NCBI GenBank assembly: GCA_004553405.1
Contig: SFLO01000051.1
Coordinates: 1 to 6,008 of the forward strand
Source: Coriobacteriaceae bacterium
GTDB taxonomy: Bacteria > Actinomycetota > Coriobacteriia > Coriobacteriales > QAMH01
Length of the DNA: 6,008 nt
Direction: 5' to 3'
Shown here one piece after another: positions 1 to 5,792 of this stretch. Each line of letters opens with the position of its first letter. The first letter of the stretch is position 1. The translations under genes were made by a program, and so were the position numbers. The notes beneath the pieces are model-generated. The model saw nothing but the letters and a program-made list of their open reading frames with translations, did no database searches and was not told the origin of the DNA.

Positions 1-874
1 AGTGCAGCTTGGTGAAGTCGCACTCGGCCGCGGGGCTCTCCCAGCGATGGGGGTAGCTCAGGGCGAACTGTATGGGAATGCGCATGTCCGCCACGCCCAG
101 GTGGGCCTTCACGGATCCGTCGAGGTACTCGACCATGCTGTGCACGCAGCTCTGCGGGTGGATCACCACGCGGATGTCGTCCACGCCCACGTCGAAGAGG
201 TGGTGCGCCTCGATGACCTCGAGGCCCTTGTTCATCAGGGTGGCCGAATCCACGGTGATCTTGGGGCCCATGTTCCAGGTGGGGTGCGCCAGGGCGTCTG
301 CCGCGGTCTTGCCGGCCAGCTCGGCGCGGGTCAGCCCGCGGAAGGGACCGCCAGAGCAGGTGAGCCAGATGCGGCGCATCTCCTTGGGCTGCTCGCCCAG
401 CAGGCACTGGTAGATGGCGGAGTGCTCGCTGTCCACAGGGAGCATGGTCTCGTGCGTGGCAAGCGGCATGATGAGGTCGCCGCCCACGACGAGCGACTCC
501 TTGTTGGCCAGGCCCAGCTTGCGCCCGCCGGCCAGGGTGCTGTAGCTGGCGCGCAGGCCGGCCGCGCCGCTCAGCGCGTTGACCACCAGGTCGACGTCGT
601 CGAGCTCCACCAGGCTGGCGACGGCGGCGGCGCCAAAGCCCAGCCTCACGTCGTCTCCCAGCTGGGCCAGGCAGGCGGCGCCCTTGCAGCGCTCGTCTCC
701 CAGGGCCAGGTGCTTGACCCCGAACTCCAGGGCCTGCTCGACCAGGCGTTCCGCACGGCTGCCGGCGGCAAGCGCCACCACCTGCACCTTGTCCGGGTGC
801 ATGCGGGCCACGTCGAGGGTCTGGGTGCCGATGGAGCCGGTGGAGCCCAGGAGGGCGATTCTCGTTACAGCCAT
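1..874 (-). CDS. dxr: 1-deoxy-D-xylulose 5-phosphate reductoisomerase (DXP reductoisomerase), C-terminus cut by window edge
   Basis: Cytoplasmic enzyme that rearranges and reduces 1-deoxy-D-xylulose 5-phosphate to 2-C-methyl-D-erythritol 4-phosphate with NADPH and a divalent metal; it is the committed step of the MEP isoprenoid pathway and the fosmidomycin target. I translated 291 residues by hand. The N-terminal Rossmann NADPH loop GSTGSIG is at residues 10-16 and LANKES at 122-127. The metal-binding VDSEHSAIYQ has Asp148 and Glu150, with SGGPF from Ser174. HPTWNMGPK is at 197-205, MNKGLE (Asn215, Lys216, Glu219) at 214-219 and HPQS at 239-242. All expected catalytic residues in this part are present. 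The family is usually about 385-400 residues, so roughly the last 100 lie beyond position 1. The ATG at 874 has a good Shine-Dalgarno (GGAGG, 7-nt spacer) inside the end of cdsA and overlaps the cdsA stop by 10 nt, which implies translational coupling. One small deviation is Cys173 in TCSGG, where TASGG is usual. Confidence 0.97.
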   Translation of the reverse strand, partial: MAVTRIALLGSTGSIGTQTLDVARMHPDKVQVVALAAGSRAERLVEQALEFGVKHLALGDERCKGAACLAQLGDDVRLGFGAAAVASLVELDDVDLVVNALSGAAGLRASYSTLAGGRKLGLANKESLVVGGDLIMPLATHETMLPVDSEHSAIYQCLLGEQPKEMRRIWLTCSGGPFRGLTRAELAGKTAADALAHPTWNMGPKITVDSATLMNKGLEVIEAHHLFDVGVDDIRVVIHPQSCVHSMVEYLDGSVKAHLGVADMRIPIQFALSYPHRWESPAAECDFTKLH

Positions 875-1731
875 GCGATGACCTCCGGGGCCTGCAGGAA
901 GACGGGCAGTACGCAGACGAGGAACCAGGCGCCCACGCTCACAAAGAGCAGCGAGTCGCTGCGGTCGAGCATGCCGCCGTGCCCCGGCATGAGCGTGCCG
1001 GAGTCCTTGCAGTTGAAGCTCCTCTTGATATGAGATTCCGTGAGGTCGCCCATGATGCCCAGGATGCCGCACAAGACGCCGCACAGGGCCGCGTAGGGGT
1101 AGCTAAAGCCGCAGTTGGGGCACAGCAGCGGGATGAGCATCCAGAACACGATGCCGCCCGCCATGCCGCAGATCACGCCCTCCCAGGTCTTCTTGGGGCT
1201 GATCTTGGGAGCGAACTTGTGCTTGCCAAAGGCGCTGCCGCCCAGGTAGGCGAAGGCGTCGTTGCCCCAGATGGAAAGCAGGATGAGCAGGCACATCACG
1301 CCGCCGCCCAAGCCGGGATCGAAGTCCCTCAGCAGCAGGAAGGAGCCCAGCGTGAGGCCCACGTAGAGGAAGGCGAAGACGGTGACAGCCACGTCGACGA
1401 TGCCGTCTTGTTCGTGCACGAAAAACCTCAGCAGGCAGCAGATGCCGCCGAGGAAGGCCACGGCCAGCCCCAGGGCGACGATGTGGGTGCCCCCGGCGTT
1501 GAGGGCCATGGCCAGCGGGATGCACACCGCCGTCACCGTGCCGATGCTGCGGTAGGGGTGCAGCCCAGAGCTCTTGGCCATGCTCAGGAACTCCCATGCG
1601 CAAAAGCCGGCCGTAACGCAGACCGCCGCCAGGGTGGTCCACCATGAGAGCAGCGTGCACACGCCCATGATAAGGACGTACACGGCGCCCACCGCGGTGC
1701 GCGTCAGGACGTCTTTGCGGTTGATGGCCAT
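865..1731 (-). CDS. cdsA: Phosphatidate cytidylyltransferase (CDP-diacylglycerol synthase)
   Basis: Integral membrane enzyme that joins CTP and phosphatidic acid to form CDP-diacylglycerol, the precursor of all phospholipids. The 288-residue product is of usual length and mostly hydrophobic, with about eight likely membrane segments (near 12-30, 31-50, 63-79, 83-101, 115-134, 143-166, 187-228 as two, and 260-279). The family signature lies at 233-259: SHIKR, then KDSG at 242-245, PGHGG at 249-253 and DRSD at 256-259. WGNDAFAYLGG (155-165) and SPKKTWEG (178-185) are also typical. Ser258 sits where the classical signature expects a hydrophobic residue or Thr. The protein has 14 cysteines, including a CPNC pair at 204-207 in a predicted loop. 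The ATG at 1731 lies 3 nt after the uppS stop and is preceded by GGAGAGGTG within the end of uppS. The gene ends in TAA inside the dxr start region. Confidence 0.96.
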   Translation of the reverse strand: MAINRKDVLTRTAVGAVYVLIMGVCTLLSWWTTLAAVCVTAGFCAWEFLSMAKSSGLHPYRSIGTVTAVCIPLAMALNAGGTHIVALGLAVAFLGGICCLLRFFVHEQDGIVDVAVTVFAFLYVGLTLGSFLLLRDFDPGLGGGVMCLLILLSIWGNDAFAYLGGSAFGKHKFAPKISPKKTWEGVICGMAGGIVFWMLIPLLCPNCGFSYPYAALCGVLCGILGIMGDLTESHIKRSFNCKDSGTLMPGHGGMLDRSDSLLFVSVGAWFLVCVLPVFLQAPEVIAWL

Positions 1732-1734
1732 GCC

Positions 1735-2514
1735 CTACTTCACCTCTCCAAAGCGGCGGTTGCGGCCCTGGTAGGCCAGCAGCGCGCGCAGCAGCTCGTA
1801 GCGATCGAAGTCCGGCCACAGCACGTCTGTGATGTAGAACTCCGCGTAGGCCAGCTGCCACAGCAGGAAGTTGCTCAGGCGCAGCTCGCCGCTGGTGCGG
1901 ATGAGCAGGTCCGGGTCGGGCAGGCCGGCGGTGTAGAGGCGCTGCTCGAAGGCGGCCTCGTCGATGTCGCCCGGGCGCAGGGTGCCGGCGGCTACGTCTG
2001 CCGCCAGGGAGCGCGCGGCGTCTGCCATCTCGGTGCGCGACCCGTAGTTGATGGCGATGGCGAGCGTCATGCCCGTGTTGGACTCGCTCGCCTTCTCGGC
2101 GCCGCACAAGACGGTGCGGGTCGCCAGGGGAAGCTCGTCTGTGCGGCCCAGCAGCTTGATGCGCACGCCTTCGGCCATGAGGCCCTTGACCTCGGCCGAC
2201 ATGGTCTCGGCGAAGAGCGTCATGAGGCCCTTGACCTCGTCTTGGGGGCGCTTCCAGTTCTCTGTGGAGAACGAGTAGATGGTCAGGCAGCGCACGCCGA
2301 CGTCGTTGCAGGTGGTGATGGCCTCGCGCACGGCGCGGATGCCGGCCTTGTGACCCTCGCCGCGGTCCAGGCCGCGTGCCTGGGCCCAGCGGCCGTTGCC
2401 GTCCATGATGATGGCCACATGCCGGGGTATCGCGGCGAGGTCCAGAGCCTCCCTGTCGAGGTCTGCGGGAGGCTCCGGGAATATCTCGGCCAGTGTAGTG
2501 GGGCGCGCGGACAC
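1735..2514 (-). CDS. uppS: Isoprenyl transferase (undecaprenyl diphosphate synthase, cis-prenyltransferase)
   Basis: Cytoplasmic, membrane-associated enzyme that adds isopentenyl units to farnesyl diphosphate in cis configuration to make undecaprenyl diphosphate, the lipid carrier for peptidoglycan and other wall polymers. From a GTG start it has 259 residues. HVAIIMDGNGRWAQ begins at residue 32, with the catalytic Asp at 38; GHKAG follows, then YSFSTENWKRP, NYGSR, LIRTSGE, LSNFLLWQ, and the C-terminal DVLWPDF and RNRRFG. These are all the family blocks in order. I chose GTG at 2514 because GGAG stands 7 nt upstream, at the end of frr, and the start falls 1 nt after the frr stop. A longer in-frame TTG start at 2550 would add 12 residues and overlap frr by 35 nt without a reason. 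In this operon its substrate supply depends on the MEP pathway, to which dxr belongs. Confidence 0.96.
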   Translation of the reverse strand: MSARPTTLAEIFPEPPADLDREALDLAAIPRHVAIIMDGNGRWAQARGLDRGEGHKAGIRAVREAITTCNDVGVRCLTIYSFSTENWKRPQDEVKGLMTLFAETMSAEVKGLMAEGVRIKLLGRTDELPLATRTVLCGAEKASESNTGMTLAIAINYGSRTEMADAARSLAADVAAGTLRPGDIDEAAFEQRLYTAGLPDPDLLIRTSGELRLSNFLLWQLAYAEFYITDVLWPDFDRYELLRALLAYQGRNRRFGEVK

Positions 2515-2515
2515 G

Positions 2516-3073
2516 CTAGATCTCCATGATCTCTGCTTCCTTGGCGGCAAGCAGCTCGCCCACCTTGGCGATGTACTTGTCCGTGATCTTCTGGAGCTCG
2601 TCTTCGGCGCGCTTGAGCTCGTCCTCGCTCATCTCGCCGTCTTTCTCTGCCTTCTCCATCTTCTTCTTGGCGTCCTGGCGGTTGTTGCGGATGGCGACGC
2701 GGCCCTTCTCGGCCACGGTCTTGCAGTCCTTGACAATCTCCTTGCGGCGCTCCTCGGTGGGTGCGGGGAAGGGCAGGCGGATCAGGCCGCAGCAGTCGTT
2801 GGAGGGGGTGACGCCCAGGTCAGAGGCCATGATGGCCTTCTCGACGGCGTTGACGATGCTCTTGTCCCAGGGCTCGATGGTGAGCATGTGAGCCTCGGGG
2901 CACTTGACGGCAGCCACCTGGGTGATGGGGGTGGGGGCGCCGTAGTAGTCGACGGTGATGCCCTCGAGCACGGCGGCGTTGGCACGGCCGGTGCGCAGCT
3001 TGGCGAAGTCCTTCTGAAGGGGGACGAGGGCCTTCTCGTTGTGGTCCTGTGCGTGCTGGATGTACTCGTTCAT
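2516..3073 (-). CDS. frr: Ribosome recycling factor
   Basis: Cytoplasmic protein that, with EF-G, splits the post-termination ribosome so its subunits can be reused. The 185 residues match the standard family length exactly. Domain I helix residues KLRTGRANAAVLEGI start at 25, the domain II beta region contains YYGAPTPITQVA from residue 43, and TEERRKEIVK is at 106-115. The long C-terminal helices begin around RVAIRNNRQDAKKK (125-138). Arg132, which is essential in E. coli RRF, is kept; the next residue is Gln where RRD is more usual. Cys94-Cys95 form an adjacent pair in a loop. The ATG at 3073 has a very strong Shine-Dalgarno (AGGGAGGA about 5 nt upstream) in the 12-nt gap after pyrH. The pyrH-frr pairing is conserved widely in bacteria and supports the call. 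Confidence 0.98.
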   Translation of the reverse strand: MNEYIQHAQDHNEKALVPLQKDFAKLRTGRANAAVLEGITVDYYGAPTPITQVAAVKCPEAHMLTIEPWDKSIVNAVEKAIMASDLGVTPSNDCCGLIRLPFPAPTEERRKEIVKDCKTVAEKGRVAIRNNRQDAKKKMEKAEKDGEMSEDELKRAEDELQKITDKYIAKVGELLAAKEAEIMEI

Positions 3074-3085
3074 CTTGTCCTCCCT

Positions 3086-3799
3086 TTACTTGACGATGGT
3101 GCCGATGTTCTCGCCGCGCAGGACGCGGGCGATGTTGCCCTGCTTGTGCAGGTTGAAGACGATGATGGGCATGCCGTTGTCCTTGAGCAGGGCGGCGGCG
3201 GTGGAGTCCATGACGTGGAGCTCCTTTTCGAGGACCTCCTTGTGGGTGATGACCTCGAAGCGCTTGGCGCCGGGGTTGGTGCGCGGGTCGCTGTCATAGA
3301 CGCCGTCGACCTGGGTGGCCTTGAGCATGGCCTGGGCGTTGATCTCGCAGGCGCGCAGGGCGGCCGCGGTGTCTGTGGTGAAGTAGGGGTTGCCGGTGCC
3401 GCAGGCGAAGATGACCACGCGGCCCTTCTCCAGGTGGCGGATGGCCCTGTTGCGAATGTAGGGCTCGGCGATCTCCTGCATGTCGATGGCGCTCTGCACG
3501 CGGCTGGGGATACCGGCGCGCTCGAAGCCCTCGCGCAGGGCCAGGGCGTTCATGGCGGTGGCGAGCATGCCGATGTAGTCTGCCTGGGCGCGGTCCATGC
3601 CGCTGGCAGCACCCGCCATGCCGCGGAAGATGTTGCCGCCACCCACGACGATGGCCAGCTGCACGCCGCCGTCGACAATCTCCTTCACAGACTCGGCGAT
3701 CATGTCGACCACCTTGGGGTCGATGCCGTAGACACCCTCACCTTGCAGGGCCTCTCCGGAGAGCTTGAGGAGAACACGCTCGTACTTGAACTCGTTCAC
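3086..3799 (-). CDS. pyrH: UMP kinase (uridylate kinase)
   Basis: Cytoplasmic, hexameric amino-acid-kinase-fold enzyme that phosphorylates UMP to UDP with ATP, feeding RNA, DNA and UDP-sugar synthesis. The bacterial family is typically regulated by GTP activation and UTP inhibition; this is family knowledge, not seen here. The 237 residues fit the family. KLSGEA is at 12-17, GGGNIFRG at 53-60, the UMP/uridine-binding block [12 protein letters not shown] from 73, [14 protein letters not shown] at 133-146 and [10 protein letters not shown] at 164-173. The usual Gly or Ala before GTGN is Cys133. The start is GTG at 3799, with AAGGAAGGG about 8 nt upstream; no in-frame ATG is closer to the KLSGEA motif. 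It follows efp by 100 nt that contain a strong hairpin. Usually rpsB-tsf precede pyrH; here efp does. Confidence 0.97.
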   Translation of the reverse strand: MNEFKYERVLLKLSGEALQGEGVYGIDPKVVDMIAESVKEIVDGGVQLAIVVGGGNIFRGMAGAASGMDRAQADYIGMLATAMNALALREGFERAGIPSRVQSAIDMQEIAEPYIRNRAIRHLEKGRVVIFACGTGNPYFTTDTAAALRACEINAQAMLKATQVDGVYDSDPRTNPGAKRFEVITHKEVLEKELHVMDSTAAALLKDNGMPIIVFNLHKQGNIARVLRGENIGTIVK

Positions 3800-3851
3800 G
3801 TTGCCGTCCCTTCCTTTCAGGAGTCGAAATGACCGTCTGTGTCTATAGTAA

Positions 3852-3881
3852 AGCGCCGCAGGCCTTGCGGCATGCGGCGCT
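3852..3881 (-). terminator. Strong GC hairpin between efp and pyrH: possible weak terminator or attenuator
   Basis: A 9-bp perfect inverted repeat (AGCGCCGCA / TGCGGCGCT) with a 12-nt loop lies about 18 nt after the efp stop on the coding strand. On the minus strand it is followed by TTTACTATAG, which is a poor and interrupted U-tract, so a full intrinsic terminator is doubtful. It could act as a partial terminator that sets efp and pyrH at different levels, or as an RNA 3' end-stabilising or processing stem. A -10-like TACTAT follows at 3850-3845, but any -35 would fall inside the hairpin and matches poorly. The rest of the 100-nt gap holds the pyrH ribosome binding site. Confidence 0.35.
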
Positions 3882-3899
3882 GGCAGTGCGTGGCAAAAA

Positions 3900-4460
3900 C
3901 TAGAGGCGCTCCACGAAGCGGCCGTCGCGGGTGTCGATCTTGACCTTGTCGCCGATGTTGAGGAACAGCGGGACCTTGATCTCTGCGCCGGTTTCCGTGG
4001 TGGCGGGCTTGGTGCCGCCCTGGACGGTGTTGCCCTTGAAGCCGGGCTCGGTTTCGGCGATCTCCATCTCGACGAACATGGGGGGCTCGACGCTGATCAG
4101 CTCGCCGTCTGCGTACTGTGCCAGGCAGGTGTCGCCCTCGAGGAACCACTTGACCTTGTCGCCCAGCAGGGTGGCAGAGACCTCGGGCTGCTCGAAGGTC
4201 TCCGGGTCCATGAAGTAGTAGGTCTCGCCGTCGTTCCAGGAGTACTGCATCTCCTTGGTCTCGAGGCGGACGTCGTCGAACTTGTCAGTGGGGCGGAAGG
4301 TGTAGTCGACGACGCGGCCGGTGTTGATGTCCTTGAGCTTGGTGCGGATGAAGGCACCGCCCTTGCCGGGCTTGACATGCTGGAACTCGACGATCACGCA
4401 GAGCTTGTTGTTGTACTTGATGCACATGCCGTTCTTGAACTGGGAAGGCTGGACAGACAT
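3900..4460 (-). CDS. efp: Elongation factor P
   Basis: Cytoplasmic tRNA-shaped translation factor that binds between the ribosomal P and E sites and relieves stalling at consecutive prolines. The product has 186 residues, close to the usual 185-188, in three beta-barrel domains (about 1-64, 65-127 and 128-186). The domain I tip loop is VKPGKGGAF, with Lys33 in the position that is post-translationally modified in many bacteria. The C-terminal family signature [20 protein letters not shown] is at 151-170. I chose ATG at 4460 because AAAGGTGG stands 6 nt upstream and [11 protein letters not shown] aligns with the family N-terminus; the frame stays open upstream to 4604, but that adds 48 non-homologous residues. 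No known modifying enzyme gene (EpmA/EpmB, EarP, YmfI) lies in the window. The gene has its own leader with promoter-like and hairpin elements and is followed by pyrH after 100 nt. Confidence 0.97.
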   Translation of the reverse strand: MSVQPSQFKNGMCIKYNNKLCVIVEFQHVKPGKGGAFIRTKLKDINTGRVVDYTFRPTDKFDDVRLETKEMQYSWNDGETYYFMDPETFEQPEVSATLLGDKVKWFLEGDTCLAQYADGELISVEPPMFVEMEIAETEPGFKGNTVQGGTKPATTETGAEIKVPLFLNIGDKVKIDTRDGRFVERL

Positions 4461-4465
4461 TCCAA

Positions 4466-4500
4466 ACCACCTTTCATCGTGTGGGCAGCTGCAGGGTGGT
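4466..4500 (-). promoter_or_regulatory. Possible stem masking the efp ribosome binding site
   Basis: On the transcript strand ACCACC (4500-4495) is exactly complementary to GGTGGT (4471-4466), which contains most of the efp Shine-Dalgarno. The loop would be 23 nt. A 6-bp stem of this kind can arise by chance in GC-rich DNA, so control of efp translation by it is an inference. Confidence 0.25.
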
Positions 4501-4507
4501 GCGCAGA

Positions 4508-4524
4508 GGCGGACGTGGTCCGCC
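4508..4524 (-). promoter_or_regulatory. Perfect 7-bp hairpin in efp leader
   Basis: GGCGGAC and GTCCGCC form a perfect 7-bp inverted repeat around a 3-nt loop, 48 nt before the efp start. It is not followed by a T-run on either strand, so it is not an intrinsic terminator. Together with the hairpin next to it, it would give the efp leader a structured 5' untranslated region. Confidence 0.4.
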
Positions 4525-4532
4525 GGGGCCGT

Positions 4533-4552
4533 GCCGTCCAGAGCTGGACAGC
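4533..4552 (-). promoter_or_regulatory. Second hairpin in efp leader
   Basis: Read on the transcript strand, GCTGTCCAG and CTGGACGGC are complementary over 9 positions, with one G-U pair and a 2-nt centre; in RNA the tip would open to a hexaloop with about 7 bp below it. It lies 8 nt upstream of the 7-bp hairpin, and no T-run follows. Its function is unknown. Confidence 0.4.
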
Positions 4553-4622
4553 GCCCGCCCCTGCGCGCAACGACGCACGCGGGCGTGGCCGCCTGCAGCG
4601 GCAAACTTACATAAGCCGTCCT

Positions 4623-4651
4623 AGTTTACTCTAGCTTTGCGCGCCGTGAAA
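4623..4651 (-). promoter_or_regulatory. Candidate sigma-70-type promoter for efp
   Basis: A short AT-rich patch stands out in the otherwise GC-rich gap between the peptidase gene and efp. TAAACT (4628-4623) matches the -10 consensus at 4 of 6 positions and lies exactly 17 nt after TTTCAC (4651-4646), a weak -35. Transcription would begin near 4615 and give a leader of about 155 nt. CTAG repeats flank the -10 box (4621-4624 and 4631-4634). The -35 is poor, so this is a candidate only; read-through from the peptidase gene is equally possible, because I see no convincing terminator after its stop. Confidence 0.25.
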
Positions 4652-4691
4652 CACCGCCGGGCAGACTTTCGCCCACAAACCCGCAAATCCG

Positions 4692-5792
4692 CTAGACGAC
4701 GATGAGCTCGTGGGTGAGTGTGCAGAAGCTCTCGAAGCCGTCCTCGCCCACCAGGCCAAAGTCCTCCAGGCGCACGCCCAGCTCGCCGGGGATATAGACG
4801 CCCGGCTCCACCGTCACCACCGCGCCGGCGGGCAGCGGCTGGCTGTTGCGCAGGTTGAGGCAGGGCTCCTCGTGTATGTCCAGGCCAACGCCGTGGCCCA
4901 GGCCGTGGCCCATCATCCCGCCAAAGCCCTCTGCGGCCAGCACCTCCTCGGCCAGCTTGTGCATCTCGATGCCCGTCACGCCCGCGCGCAGGCGTTTCTG
5001 GACCTCTTCGTTGGCATGGCGCACGGCGTCGAAGACGGCCTGCTGGCGCGCGCTGGGGCGCCCGATGCACAGGGTGCGGGTGGTGTCGCTGCGGTAGCCG
5101 TCAACGCGGGCGCCGAAGTCGACCACCACCATGTCGCCTGCCTGCAGGGCGCGCGTTCCGGGCACGGCGTGGGGGTTGGCGGAATTGGGGCCGCTGGCCA
5201 CGATGTTGGCGAAGGCCAGCTCCTGGGCCCCGCGGCTGCGCAGGGCGAACTCCAGGGCGAGCGATACCTCGCTTTCCGTCTGGCCGGGGCGCAGGCCCTC
5301 GAGGGTCTCGAGGAAGGCGGCCTGAGCCACCGCCTGGGCGGCGCGTGTGGCCTCCACCTCGGCCGGCTCCTTCACCTGGCGCAGGGCCAAGACGTCGCCG
5401 CTGCGCTCCAGCAGGCGCGCCTGGGGCAGCTCCCTGCAGTAGGCGCGGTAGAGCTTGAGCGGCGTGGTGTCGTCGATGGCGACGGCAGCGCCTTGCAGGC
5501 CGGCCTCCCCCAGCACGCGCGCGGCAAAAGCTGCCGGGCTGGCGGGCTGGGCGTCGACGCTCCACAGGCCCTCCCCTTGCGCGGCCGCGGCCATGGCGGT
5601 CGAATAGCGGCTGTCCGTGTGGATCACGGCCTGCTGCGCGGTGACCAGCGCCGTGTGCGCCTGCTCAGAATCGAAGACCCCCTCGAAGCCCGTGAGCCAC
5701 TGGAGGTCGGTGGTGGAGCGGCACAGGAAGGCGTCGATGCCCTGCTGCGCCATGAGGTCGCGCAGGCGCTCCAGGCGCGCGGCGGCCCTCAT
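4692..5792 (-). CDS. M24-family Xaa-Pro aminopeptidase/dipeptidase
   Basis: Cytoplasmic metallopeptidase of the creatinase/prolidase (M24) family that cleaves the bond before proline at peptide N-termini or in Xaa-Pro dipeptides; which of the two cannot be read from sequence alone. The 366 residues fit the family. The N-terminal creatinase-like domain spans about 1-130 (RLERLRDLMAQQGIDAFL, then LTGF) and the pitta-bread catalytic domain about 140-366. The five metal ligands are visible: Asp225 (VVDFGA), Asp236 (RSDTTRT), His300 (GHGVGLDIHEEP), Glu329 (TVEPGVYIP) and Glu343 (VRLEDFG). His208 (NPHAVPG) and His307 are also kept. The ATG at 5792 overlaps the aroQ stop as ATGA, so translation is probably coupled; no strong Shine-Dalgarno is present. 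The aroQ-peptidase-efp order matches that around yqhS-yqhT-efp in Bacillus. Names in use for such genes are pepP, pepQ, papA and ypdF; I assign none. Confidence 0.93.
   Translation of the reverse strand: MRAAARLERLRDLMAQQGIDAFLCRSTTDLQWLTGFEGVFDSEQAHTALVTAQQAVIHTDSRYSTAMAAAAQGEGLWSVDAQPASPAAFAARVLGEAGLQGAAVAIDDTTPLKLYRAYCRELPQARLLERSGDVLALRQVKEPAEVEATRAAQAVAQAAFLETLEGLRPGQTESEVSLALEFALRSRGAQELAFANIVASGPNSANPHAVPGTRALQAGDMVVVDFGARVDGYRSDTTRTLCIGRPSARQQAVFDAVRHANEEVQKRLRAGVTGIEMHKLAEEVLAAEGFGGMMGHGLGHGVGLDIHEEPCLNLRNSQPLPAGAVVTVEPGVYIPGELGVRLEDFGLVGEDGFESFCTLTHELIVV

Noticed and set aside
2..1033. Open frame of 343 codons on the plus strand
   Set aside because: It is antisense to dxr and the end of cdsA and has no recognisable domain. 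dxr on the minus strand is unmistakable.
1103..2107. Minus-strand frame of 334 codons overlapping uppS and cdsA
   Set aside because: It is an out-of-frame, arginine-rich reading of two well-supported genes.
2396..3832. Open frame of 478 codons on the plus strand
   Set aside because: It lies antisense to uppS, frr and pyrH, which have full family motifs. The product is low-complexity (Gly, Val, Asp, His, Leu), as expected from the mirror frame of GC-rich codons.
3845..3850. TACTAT as a -10 box for a pyrH promoter
   Set aside because: The 17-nt-upstream region falls within the GC hairpin and has no -35-like hexamer. A better TTGCCA lies about 41 nt upstream, which is too far.
4394..4477. Short upstream frame of 27 codons starting ATG at 4477 and overlapping the efp start
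   Set aside because: It has no Shine-Dalgarno upstream, and its sequence looks like an out-of-frame reading of efp.
4588..4602. 5-bp inverted repeat GCCGC/GCGGC with a 5-nt loop as a terminator
   Set aside because: It is short and has no T-run on either strand, so it is likely to be chance in GC-rich DNA.
4461..4604. N-terminal extension of efp by 48 residues
   Set aside because: It has no EF-P homology, covers the hairpin-rich leader, and a well-placed ribosome binding site supports ATG at 4460.
4656..4676. GGGC/GCCC repeat after the peptidase stop as a terminator
   Set aside because: The stem is only 4 bp and no U-tract follows, so it is not convincing as a transcription end.
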